Both the position numbers and the translations under genes were made by a program. A stretch of DNA of 13,619 nt from Cerioporus squamosus (Eukaryota > Basidiomycota > Agaricomycetes > Polyporales > Polyporaceae): positions 1 through 13,619 of the forward strand of contig JABYQS010000770.1 in NCBI GenBank assembly GCA_022592435.1. Reading direction: 5' to 3'. Of this stretch, positions 1-8,865 are shown piece after piece (within the stretch, counting starts at the first letter, position 1; each line of letters opens with the position of its first letter). A model generated the notes under the pieces. That model did not search any database. It was not told the origin of the DNA and saw nothing but the letters and a program-made list of their open reading frames with translations.

Positions 1-588
1 CTCCAGCCTGAGTACAAGGCAGCCCGACCCCAACCCGACCCGGTCCGTCACAAGGCCCACTGGATTGACAGACAACACCTATCTCCGCCCTAGCTTTCCT
101 GCTCCGGATCCACTTGTCGCTACTTCTCTTGCCTGTTCCGATAGCGGATACGCCGGGGTGCAGAGCGAGTCCAAATGGTCCATACGCAGGGCTGTGTCGT
201 ACAGTGCAGAGCCGGGCACTGTGGTCAGACGAATAGCTACAGAGCGGAGAGCACAAAAGCTAGCGTAATGTTGGAAAATATGTGACGATATCCGGTACTG
301 CTGGACGGTCGTCGCGCACGGGTGGTGGCTGGTAGTGTTGGAAGGTGCGAAAACGCGATGCGTCACGTCGCGTCGCCAACGCGTCGACCGTGACAGGCGC
401 TCTCGCTGCTCCTCCACCCAACTGCGCTAGGTCCCACTCGAACAGTTATGGAACCAAACCCCCGGCTGAATTGCAAGATCATGGAGATTCATACCCCTTC
501 GTGCCGTCCGTATGATACATTGGAGAAAGCAAAACATGTAAGCCCGTCATCGTCTACTCATTGTCCACCTGGGCTCCGAATCTTCCAA
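1..588. other. left flank without a supportable gene
   Basis: I see no reading frame here with convincing codon bias, splice sites or a recognisable domain. Frame 1 on the plus strand is open from the window edge to a TAG at 91-93 and could be the last 30 codons of a gene entering from the left, but this is too short to support. The segment lies just downstream of the MYND gene on the opposite strand, so its right part probably holds that gene's 3' untranslated region. Confidence 0.4.
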
Positions 589-1878
589 TCACCCATCCCG
601 AGGCTTGCACTCGTTTCTGTGGTCTGCCCAGTGGGATTTCTGACATCCACCATCGCAGTATCTACGGACGATTGCATGAGTAAGCACGATACCTCAATGA
701 CACCAAGATCAGAACTCACCTCGTCTTCCCACAGCCGCCACATCTCCTCAAGACGGCGCTCGGATTACCGCACCACGAACATCTGTACAACTCGTAGCTG
801 CAGGTTTCAGCGGGCATCTTCTCTCCCTGTTCGTGCGTACCGCATGCATGTTGGTCGTGGTCCGCATGTTCGTCATTGTCGATGCTGACATTCCCGAGCC
901 AGTCGGACACGTCGTCGTCCGATAGCGAGGAGGACGCACGCGGAGCTTCCCCCGTGCTGCCGCGTCTGTCGAGCTTGTCGAAGCGTTAAATCAGGGCTCC
1001 CCACTCCTTCGCGGCGGGCGTGTAGAGGCTGAGAACCAGCTCGCGCGTGAGATTGAGCTGTGTACTAGTACGCTTCACCGAGTGGCCGACGAAGTTCATG
1101 AAGTCCAGAGACGTCTTGATCTTTCTGCGCGCTGGCTATTCGACGACAGGTGAGTTCGTTTGGCAATTATTCAGCAAGTCAGGCCGAACACTCACGTCTA
1201 ACTCGCGCAGATCCTCGCTGAGCTCTGGCCCTCGGATGAGCATGTTAGCAAGACATACCAGCCGATCATGCCCAGCATATGACGCGTATCCGGCGGTGCT
1301 TCGGAGATGAAGGTCTTCGCGTCCTCCCAAGCGGACGTGAGAAATGCCGTCCCCTCGGCACGAGCTGCCATGTCGTCCTCCCTAGCCAGTTGCAGGATCC
1401 GCAATCCGCATTCTCCAGCATGGCACGTCGCCCGCCAGAGCATTTGAATCCGAACGAAGGGCGTAATCTTCGGACACTTCAAACCCTTCTTCACCGCACG
1501 GAGACCGTCCTCGACGTTCGCGCCCATGCTGACGATGTAGTTAGCGTCCGCAAGCCGCGGATTCCGGTGGATGGCAGCGTATCCCAGCGCGATGACCTCC
1601 GGAAGCCGCTGGCGGATGAAAGAACTTCATGTCGAGAATGTCGGCTGCGTCCAAGTCCTCCTTGCACCCCTTTGCTCGGAGGGCCTTCGCACAAAAGCAG
1701 CAGCGCATCGACCTTGATTGCACTCAGGGAAGAGACTGAGGACGCAGTGCACGTAGGCACAGTCCGGATGGTCCCCGACGGCCTTCCACGCTTGTTTCCA
1801 TAAGTCTGTAGCATTCAATAGACAGATCGTTTAGAGGACGAGTTGTCCTTGATTCGGAGGGGTGGTGCTATCGTCCAT
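589..1878 (-). pseudogene. MYND-type zinc-finger protein gene, probably decayed
   Basis: The 3' end encodes a textbook MYND zinc finger: CSWC, then CGGC, then YCDGGCQKSHWADHRNEC, with all seven Cys and the final His-Cys spacing right for a C-x2-C...C-x2-C-x4-YC-x3-CQ-x3-W-x2-H-x3-C finger. Such fingers bind proline-rich partner peptides; the rest of the protein is a helical region of a type seen in fungal MYND proteins of unknown role. Two introns are clear: 719-662 (58 nt, splits the finger between R and YC) and 1195-1136 (60 nt, phase 0). The coding frame is broken: in-frame TAA at 1833-1831 and 988-986, and one-base frame changes near 1715-1695, in the C-run 1667-1670, at 1619-1624 and at 1244-1258. 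Between breaks the protein reads well, for example RLADANYIVSMGANVEDGLR and LIRGPELSEDLRELD. Intact splice sites suggest recent decay or sequencing error. The start at 1878 is tentative. Confidence 0.75.
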
Positions 1879-2183
1879 CGCGAGGTCCGTTGAGGCGCCG
1901 CAGGTGATATTCGACTGTGGTGCGAAGACTTCGAAGTATAAGTTGTTTATAGGTCTTGCTCCTGCGATGAAATGGAGAAGGGGACAACGGGTGAATCCCG
2001 TGAGTCAGTCTATATGTGACAACAATAAGCAGACGACCGACCTAGCGACGAATGGAGCCCATAGCTCGTACCGGGCAGCTCGGAGAGAGCACCCAGACGA
2101 GACATAAAGAGAGCAGCTGCAAGAGTACGCTCAGCGTACGCGCGTGTTTGTATAGACTCCACCCACTCACCGTCTCCTCGAGG
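1879..2183. promoter_or_regulatory. divergent intergenic region between the MYND gene and the secreted-protein gene
   Basis: About 305 bp separate the tentative start of the minus-strand MYND gene from the plus-strand ATG at 2184, so the segment should hold both promoters. A TATA-like run (TTGTATAGA) lies about 35 bp before the ATG at 2184. No binding site can be named with confidence. Confidence 0.4.
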
Positions 2184-3455
2184 ATGAAGATACGTACTGG
2201 GCTGCCGACCTTCCTGGCCGCCGCCACAGCCGCCTGTGCTATACTCTCGCACCATGGCGCAACGGCAGGGGCAGTCAACGACACCGTGATCACATACCCA
2301 GGCGCAGGCGTCCGGTGGAACAGCAGCGATCTGTTTCACAATATCGTCTGGTGAGCCAACAAGTCCTAGCAGTAGTCTAGCTTGATCCGCTCACCAGATA
2401 ATGCACACGTGCGTACAGGGACGTCAATAAGATCCCGACCGGGTACCTCGAGGACGCGGTTCTCGAGCTGCACCATAAAGCTTCAAACAACCCAGTCAGC
2501 TCGCGTCCTCTGACTAGTATGTAAATATCACTTACGCCGCCCTCAGTGAACCTTGCAAGCAATGTGAACGTCACGCAGTGCCACAAGTTGATCCCAGTAC
2601 CTGCAGTGAACGACTCGGACACCTACCAGGTCGTCAGTGAGTAGTTGCACCCAAGTGGCGAGGTGAAAAGATACGGACTCACGGCGCGTGTACCAGTGGT
2701 CGTGAACTATCCCGCTGGGGCGCTCTCCGGGTCGTCCAGCGGAGAAAACGGCTGGAGAGACTGGCGCTGCTGTGGCGCCGACGGACACGAACATCAGTCC
2801 CGTCACCTCGACACCGATGGACGAGTCCGCCACAGAATCGGACACCCTCTCTTCCACCCCATCAAGTAGTCCCACCGCCGACGCAGAACTGCAAGGAATG
2901 CGGAGGCGCCACGCGATACCAAACCCATACCCGTACCCAGACGCAGCATCTGTCATGACCATCACCTCGCTGACGACCACAACGGCAACAGTGCAAGCGA
3001 GTGGCGCGGACTCGCCTGCTACCAGCGGCGCGCCGGCTGCCTTGTCCAGTGCTGCAGCGGCGCGGTCCAGTGCGTCCGTGGCCATGTCTAGTGCGTCGGC
3101 CGCGCTGGCGAGCGTGTCGGCCGCCATGTCCGCACCGTCCCCAACGTCGGACCTGACGTCCGCGAGCACTGACACGCCCGACTCCGGGACGGAGCTCACC
3201 GGTGCGGTATCCAGCGACGCTTCCGGGTCTGCCACGACGGCTGCCTTGTCCCTTGACGGGTCCGGGACGGCGCCTTCTAGTACCAGCTTGCCCAACGAAA
3301 CTATGGGCGGGCAGGATGGCACTTCCGCTGATGCGCCAAATAGCACTGGGATGCCCACGGCCGCCCAGACGACTTCAACGTCGTTCGTTGGTGGGTACTT
3401 CGCTATCCATCCGAACACCGTTAGCGCATCTGCTGCTGCACCTTCCTCTCTATAG
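2184..3455 (+). CDS. secreted Ser/Thr/Ala-rich protein with a Kre9/Knh1-like N-terminal segment
   Basis: The protein starts with a signal peptide (MKIRTGLPTFLAAATAACA, likely cleavage near ATAGA). After it comes a short domain with ITYPGAGVRWNSSD, NIVWDVNKIPTGYLEDAVLE and NVNVTQCHKLIPVPAVND, which resembles the beta-sandwich N-terminal part of fungal cell-wall Kre9/Knh1-type Ser/Thr-rich proteins; this is a family-level guess. The rest is a mucin-like Ser/Thr/Ala tail likely to be O-glycosylated, including five 7-residue repeats. Introns: 2351-2418 (68 nt), one ending at 2546 whose donor is unclear (2517 would give only 30 nt, 2505 gives 42), and 2637-2696 (60 nt). The N-terminal frame does not join the tail directly: either one base is extra in the A-run 2745-2748, or the third intron uses the later acceptor at 2739, which keeps the frame. 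The stop is TAG at 3453. No hydrophobic GPI-type C-terminus is visible, which is unusual for this kind of protein. Confidence 0.6.
3042..3146 (+). repeat. five imperfect 21-bp tandem repeats inside the secreted-protein gene
   Basis: Consecutive 21-bp units at 3042, 3063, 3084, 3105 and 3126 encode LSSAAAA, RSSASVA, MSSASAA, LASVSAA and MSAPSPT. The shared core is TCCAGTGC followed by Ala codons. This is a coding minisatellite in the Ser/Ala-rich stalk and could vary in copy number between strains. Confidence 0.75.
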
Positions 3456-3513
3456 ACGTAAAGATACATGATACTCACCTCCATATATTCACTTCGGATT
3501 TGGCGTTCGACGC

Positions 3514-3527
3514 TGTAAATATATATA
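3514..3527 (+). promoter_or_regulatory. TGTAAATA element running into TATATATA, likely 3' UTR of the secreted-protein gene
   Basis: TGTAAATA at 3514-3521, about 60 nt after the stop codon, matches the UGUAnAUA core bound by PUF-family RNA-binding proteins, and overlaps an AT run (ATATATATAG) of the kind that acts as a polyadenylation efficiency element in yeasts. Function here is inferred from sequence and position only. Confidence 0.35.
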
Positions 3528-4641
3528 GAGCAATGAGATACTTCCCGGGCATAACAAGCTGCTGGGAACGTCTGTTGTCGCAACTGAAGCTCAGCTCATG
3601 AACAGCGCGATGTGTCGGCAGTGACCAGTCGAACGTCCGGAAGGGTGAACCGTGGGGCTAGGTGATGAAAGCGGAGATGTACGGGTGGGGTCGGGCAGGT
3701 TTGCCGGCCGAAAACGGGGAGACCAAGAACGTCGGACGTAACGGCCACCATGACACTTCTCAGTACTCAAGCCGTCCGATGCCCGTAGAAAAGTGTGCTC
3801 AGGAAACGCGTTCCGTACTTCTGCAAAGAAACTGTGGTCCATGGCCATTCGCATGAGATGCGGCTTCTATCCTCCGGTTGATGAGGCGAGACCAGACCAG
3901 ACGCGGGGTTTACGGAGGGCCACAAGTGACCGAGCGCCATATCGTCGTTCAGCCTTCCACCGAAGCTTCTGCGCAACCTGGACGTACTGAGCCGGGATGT
4001 CGTAGATCCAGGCGCGACCAGAGGGGTGTGGGTGTATGCGGGAATATCGCTGCAGAGGGATCAGATTGATTGCTGGTGGCCAACGGCTCGGGTGTGTTGA
4101 GTCTTGACACGCCCTGAAGCCTAGCGAGGTGCTCGAGACCCGCAACGACACTTGTCGAGACCTAGGCCACCTTGAAGGATGTGATGGTACTGACAACGAC
4201 GGGATGATAGCGCAGCGAACGGAACACATGATATTTCGCCCGTTATTCCGACGAATCACAGGGTATCGGGCCGACTTGTCATGCCAGCAACTCGCTGCAG
4301 TTCTGCGGGATACTACAAGACGTAGTGATGAGAAGTCAGCGCAGACTCCAGAGCGAGGTTAGCGGTCCAGAACCTGAAGCATTCGTACCTCTCGGTCTGC
4401 TTAGCTTGCTCAGGTCCTAGCTTGAACTGCCGAGCTCGTTCGGTGAATCAAATCAGTGCTAGTGGGCCCGTGAGACGTACGTGAGAGCTCCATAAGCCCG
4501 CTCTTCTCCAACGTGCGTGGCGAAAGCAAGGCAGGGAGTTGTCGACAAGATAGGGAGCTGAAGCCAAGGACAAGCAGGCCGCGACATGAGCTCAGGCTGA
4601 GCGTTGGAGGAGCAGGTTGGGAGCAGGAATAAACGCGGCAG
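3528..4641. other. mostly non-coding stretch with a possible minus-strand coding remnant
   Basis: No complete gene is visible. On the minus strand at about 4035-3770 two overlapping frames each look coding over part of their length: one reads AWIYDIPAQYVQVAQKLRWK, the other NDDMALGHLWPSVNPASGL and continues to a stop at 3767. Neither has a start, a recognisable domain or clear flanking exons, so this may be a gene fragment. The rest of the stretch shows nothing I can name. Confidence 0.3.
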
Positions 4642-4646
4642 CCAAT
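4642..4646 (+). promoter_or_regulatory. CCAAT box upstream of the AT-hook gene
   Basis: A CCAAT pentamer in the context GCAGCCAATGAGCG sits about 120 bp upstream of the ATG at 4763, a usual distance for the fungal Hap-type CCAAT-binding complex. No clear TATA box is seen for this gene. Confidence 0.4.
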
Positions 4647-4762
4647 GAGCGTCGGGGAAAGCGTGGGAAAGGGGCAGGAAAGCGGGCTGGCAGTTCCCGG
4701 AGGGCGCATTGCCTGTGCCCGCTCCCCCAGAAACCCCCAAGGGCGCATTTTGCACAAATCCG

Positions 4763-5931
4763 ATGGCGACCACAACCGCGGGCTCGTCTGCCCAGGCCTC
4801 GTCCTCCGCCACACACACTCCCATCCTCGCCACCGGCGACTGGACAAAGAACCTCGTCCACCTCGCGAAGACCGCCGAGCTCAAGTGCGTGCGCACTCCT
4901 CTCTCCTATCTGTGTTCCGCATGCTCACCGCCGCTGTCTCACTCCTCCGCCGTCTATCGAACGTTTGCTGCATACCCGGGTGGCGTCTCCATTTCTCGAT
5001 TGCGACCGCCGACAAATCTCAACCGCGGCGACACCCATGCGGAACGGCGCGTTCGGACGTGAAGGAAACATGCCCTGACCCTCCAGCTGCACACCGCGCA
5101 CATCCTCTCCGCGCATGCCGCGCTCGAGCAGAAGAACAAGGCGATCCAGGACCTCAAGGAGCAGAAGAACAAGTGCGTCTCGCGCGTAAGTTGACAGTGG
5201 CAGATGTTTAATGAACCTGGGGCCTCCGGCAGACTCGAGAGCGAGCGGGCACGGTTACTCAACTGTCTGCGCGAGGTGCGTATGTTGACTGTGGACGCGC
5301 GTGTTTCCATTCAAACATCCGTCCCCCGATCGTCCATCTCCAGGTCAATGAAGATCGCGACAAGGTCAATTCACGGAGACTATCATACCCCACACGCGTC
5401 GTCTAACGTTGTGCCGTCCCTCAGGCTGATCTCGCAGAAGCCACCCTCGATCGAGAGTGAGCACTTCCTCTACCTCTGCGCGCAAGTCACTCACGAGACC
5501 ACATGCAGCGTGAAGGATCTCCATCAGAAGATCAAGACTATCACCGATGGCGAGTACACCGTAGCGAAGCAAGAGGTCGACCGACTCCGGCAAGAGCTCG
5601 GGCAGCCGCCTCTCCCAAGCCTGCAGACTACCCTCGAAGAGAAGTCCGCGGAGTACGTCCTGTCACCCTTCCTGCCGCTCACCGGTACCCCTAATGCATA
5701 TCACTGGTTCCCGCTCTCCCTCTTCCTGCATCAAACCCCGCCAGATACCTGAGAGCACTTCGCTTACAGTCCGAGGCTGCCAACGCCGCGGCGGGGACAA
5801 AACGCCCCGGGGAAGACCTCGGCGCAGATGGGCAGCCCGTCAAGCGTCCGCGCGGTCGCCCCAAGGGCAGCAAGAACTCGAAAACGAAGGCCAAGACCGG
5901 TGCAGCCGCTACCCCGCCCGTCACCTCATGA
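4763..5931 (+). CDS. coiled-coil protein with C-terminal AT-hook, seven exons, 218 residues
   Basis: All seven exons join in one frame without a break: 4763-4884, 5065-5172, 5233-5275, 5344-5364, 5425-5456, 5509-5652 and 5745-5931 (657 nt in total). Introns are 180, 60, 68, 60, 52 and 92 nt. After a low-complexity Ala/Ser/Thr start comes GDWTKNLVHLAKTAELKKHA, then a long charged helix with heptad character (AHAALEQKNKAIQDLKEQKN, then LESERARLLNCLREVNEDRD, then VAKQEVDRLRQELG), and a basic tail with KRPGEDL and VKRPRGRPKGSKNSKTKAK. The PRGRPKG core is an AT-hook, which binds the minor groove of AT-rich DNA, so the protein is probably nuclear and chromatin-associated, dimerising through the coiled coil. 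I do not recognise a named family; it resembles small conserved basidiomycete proteins of unknown role. The 21-nt fourth exon has a weak GTCAAT donor after it. Confidence 0.8.
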
Positions 5932-6434
5932 ATATGAACATGAAGGGTCGCGTTGTGCGGGGCACGCGTGTCCTTCGGGCGTCCGGCGCGTCCACGCGCC
6001 GTGTTCATATTGTCCATGCCAACCCCATGTCCGGCATGCCGCATGCGCTATCGAGGGTCCAGGGTCGTCTTTTCATCTTTCCACTCCTGTTATTGTTGCA
6101 AGTTCCAAGTCGGACAGTCCGTGTACGCTACGTGTCCCGCCGCTATTCAATGTATCATTGCATTTTCTCGCTTATCGCCCCGCTCTGCGTCCCAACTCCA
6201 GCACCCCCACCCTGATGCTCCGCATTGCTAATTTGCGCGTTGCGGTTCAGGCGGATTCTGCGAGTTCCATGTCAGCGCGCGGCTCGCCGGGCCCGCTCTT
6301 CTGCGTGGGTTTAGGCCTCAGGCTCTTGCCGGTTGCACAGGAGACGACGATCCATCACCCAGGCTTACACTCCTGCGAATCGGTCATTGGAGAAAACACT
6401 GATTAGCTGATTCCCAGAGACCTCTAGTGTACGC
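5932..6434. other. intergenic: 3' UTR of the AT-hook gene and promoter of the next gene
   Basis: No coding signal. The segment becomes T-rich at 6055-6180, as expected for a 3' UTR, and holds the 12-mer TTGCATTTTCTC at 6158-6169, which recurs downstream of the cyclin gene. A TATA or CCAAT box for the following gene is not evident. Confidence 0.4.
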
Positions 6435-7020
6435 ATGGCGTTTGAACCTCTCTCGCCTACGCAAGTCTTTGACGCGCCTTCCGGTGCGGACCCGGCGAAA
6501 CAGGTATGTCGAGCGCCCTCGTTCTGAGTATGTGACCGGGACGGTGATCGGTGCATACATTGCACTGTGCAGGTGAGTTCATGTTTTGATAGCTGTATGT
6601 TGTCCCATGCGGCGTCTGTGCAACTCATCCCGTCACTCGAGCAGATCTCTTCCAGCGATCCCTCCCGGCGCCACGGCGGCGCAGTTCGCCAAGGCTGCAC
6701 ATCCGGAGCACTTGTCGCCGACATACATATGCAACCCCAGGGCCGGCGTGCGACACATCCTGGGAGCGAGCATGAAGCTGGTGACGGCTCGACGGACGAA
6801 TGGCGGTCGCCAGCATGGCCCGTCGCCGGCGAGGCCCTGTCCGAATGTCCCGGTTGACATGCACTATGTCACGGTGAGTGTTATTAGCGGTGCGAGGTTT
6901 GGTGACATCCTTCACACTGCCGTCTTATTGTGCCCACCAGGCTGCCAGCCCGCGATGCGCCTGAACACGTCCCTGATCGCCTCCTCCCTCCTCGCCAAAG
7001 TGGCAAGCGGCGGGGCGTGA
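6435..7020 (+). CDS. small unrecognised spliced gene (about 120-130 residues)
   Basis: Exon 1 starts at the ATG at 6435 (MAFEPLSPTQVFDAPSGADP) and stops at a GTATGT donor at 6504 or at GTGCGG at 6484. The main exon, about 6656-6873, reads GATAAQFAKAAHPEHLSP, TYICNPRAGVRHILGASMK and NVPVDMHYVT with strong GC-ending codons. Intron 6874-6948 (75 nt, second of two nearby acceptors) leads to the last exon PAMRLNTSLIASSLLAKVAS and TGA at 7018-7020. The exon 1 to exon 2 join is unresolved: GTATGT joined to the acceptor at 6644 enters the wrong frame unless one base is extra in the CCC runs 6660-6666, while GTGCGG joined to the acceptor at 6655 keeps the frame with no indel. No domain, signal peptide or membrane segment is recognised. 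Confidence 0.5.
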
Positions 7021-8028
7021 AGGTTCGTGACGGTGCAGCCGTCGCTCTGTCTGCCTCCGTGCGCATCGCGCCGCCGCCGCCAGCGCCACCATTGTGCGAG
7101 CCGGACATATCAGTCGAACAAAGGCTCGCGTACCGCTTTTCCTCCTTTGTTGCTCCCAGAATGGCTGCACACGCACAGCACTCAGGAGGAATGTACCTAC
7201 GCGAGCCCCGCGGCAGTGATCGTCACCGTTCCTCCGCCCGAGGTCTTCGTGATTTTGGTTCACATTGACAATTTACTTGCATTGCAATCAGCGTGCTCTC
7301 GAGTCAGCTCAAAAATATCACGCTTCCATGATCCATCCTTCCATCTCGCACTTCTACAGACGTCCTGTCCAACAACGTCCAATTTTCGCCTTGCGATTTT
7401 TCGGCCATCCGCCATCCACGAAATTCACTCAGCATCTGTCGACCGACGAGTTACCCGAGCGCAATCTCCGACACAGCTCGGACCGTGGACGACGGACGCT
7501 TGCGAGTGAGTCGGCGCAGCGTCGGCTGCATTCGTCGCCATCGCCCGTGCGCCCGACGTCCATCCTCATCCTCATCTGCATCCCCATCCCCATTCGCCCG
7601 AGTGACTGTCAGAGGGCGCGTCAGGTCGGCGACGCGTCGGTCGGGACCTCGGCGGCCGATCACCACGCACGTTCCCGCCGGATTTCATTTTGGACTCGGG
7701 ATCGGGATCCGAGAATGGCAGGCACGGCGCCTGTTCCCTGTTCCTGTCGGCGGCCACGCGACGAGTCAGGCGCAGGGCAATCGAGATCCCCCGTCCCTCC
7801 AATCGGTGTTTGAGCGGGTCGATCGAGATAGCGATTGTATCCGGAAGGCTGAAGGTGGGTGGGTGGGGTGGGTCAGGCTCTCCATTTAGCAGGTGCTTAA
7901 TACACTACCTGCTGCAGGTGCCAGTAGAGACGTCGGCGCGTGTGTGCACAGTGCCCGAGCCACTCGAATGCCGGGGCTCCCTCCTGCTGCAGCAGCAACT
8001 GCACGGGACGCAGGCGAAGGCGAAGGTG
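7021..8028. other. unassigned GC-rich stretch
   Basis: Several frames are open on both strands because stop codons are rare in GC-rich DNA, but none has matching splice sites, a clean start or a known domain. A GTGGGT to TGCTGCAG intron-like segment lies at 7857-7918 on the plus strand. Low-complexity hexamer runs (CATCCT, CCATCC) occur at 7560-7600. The left part probably holds the 3' UTR of the 6435-7020 gene. Confidence 0.35.
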
Positions 8029-8706
8029 TCATCGGCCGATCGCAGAATCCTCCCCACTGCGCGCCCCGTCCGAGTCCCGGCGGCCAACTTTGAGTCTGTC
8101 TGCGCCAGCAGCAGCAGCAGCACAGGCACCGACCGGACTTTCGAGCTTGGCTCACGGTGGATCGGCCTTCGCTTTCGCCTTCGCGTCCTTCAGCCGCGCG
8201 CGTGGAGGTCCCGCCTCCATGCCGGAGGACCGGGCGCGCGCGATGGTGCCGGGCGTGGTGCAGCTTCGCTTCTGAGCGGCGTCTGACCGGTGACCGAGTG
8301 CTGGTTCTCCTTGCGTGCTGCTGATCGGAGGGGGCCTTGATAATGACAGACTTGTCTGCAGCAGGCAGGATACATACAGGTGCGAGCGGGCCGACGTGCG
8401 CTGCGCGTCGGACGGTAACGCTGCGGCGCTCTTCACGGAACGGTCAGAACGTCCAGGCGGAGAAGCATGTACGCGTAGGTGGGTGGGGTATGTACGCGAC
8501 GTCGCGCAGGGAGGGACGCGAGGAGCGATGGATGCGAACGCACTCCTCCATCAATCTCACTCGCCTTCTTCATGGTACGTCCGCTCAAAGTGGGCATTAT
8601 TGGCGGAGGGAACAGGCGGGTGGCGGCGATCGCGCGCGCGGCGCACTTCGCGATCGTGACTCGCGCAGGAGGCGCGCGTAACCACCCAGATTTGCGTCCA
8701 TTCCAT
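8029..8706 (-). CDS. candidate spliced gene, product unrecognised, frame ambiguous
   Basis: The minus strand has good splice signals: a GTATGT donor at 8377 with tandem CAGCAG acceptors about 60 nt on, a CTGACC branch-like site before an acceptor near 8431, and a GTGAGC donor near 8152. Two alternative frames run across the same exons. One reads MEWTQIWVVTRASCASHDRE, FERTYHEEGE and KENQHSVTGQTPLR; the other reads SAAALPSDAQRTSARSHL, GTIARARSSGMEAG and LKDAKAKAKADPP, then after an intron LKVGRRDSDGARSGEDSA. Both have GC-rich third positions, so composition does not decide. No domain is seen. The plus strand is also open here with a Phe/Ala-rich reading that looks less natural. Confidence 0.3.
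8106..8120 (+). repeat. (CAG)5 microsatellite
   Basis: Five perfect CAG units at 8106-8120. It lies in what would be an intron of the minus-strand candidate gene. Confidence 0.8.
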
Positions 8707-8865
8707 ATTGTGTTCACTGCGTTTGGCTTTGGTGGGTCGGATGTGGCAGGTCTGTGTGCGCAACGTGAGTAGCAGCGGCGCGATGCCGATCCACGCACTC
8801 ATCAAACAAGCTTCGCCTTCTGGCTCCTGTGTGCAGCCATCGCCAATACAGTACCCCATACCAGA

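Noticed and set aside
2543..3583. 346-codon open frame on the minus strand, the longest in the window
   Set aside because: It lies opposite the Ser/Ala-rich tail of the secreted protein, whose repeated GC-rich codons keep the antisense frame open. It has no domain, signal or splice support, whereas the plus strand has a signal peptide and introns.
4459..5211. Long overlapping open frames on both strands around the first exon of the AT-hook gene
   Set aside because: They are shadows of exon 1, intron 1 and exon 2 of the spliced gene, which joins perfectly in its own frame.
7690..8286. 198-codon plus-strand open frame with an intron-like segment at 7857
   Set aside because: The start is not an ATG, the product is low-complexity, and the better splice signals over its second half are on the minus strand.
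8572..8772. Plus-strand reading MVRPLKVGIIGGGNRR, like the start of a Rossmann-fold oxidoreductase
   Set aside because: Only the first dozen residues fit; the frame ends after about 66 codons with no further fold motifs, and the ATG is followed by GTACGT, a splice donor sequence. Probably chance, antisense to the minus-strand candidate gene.
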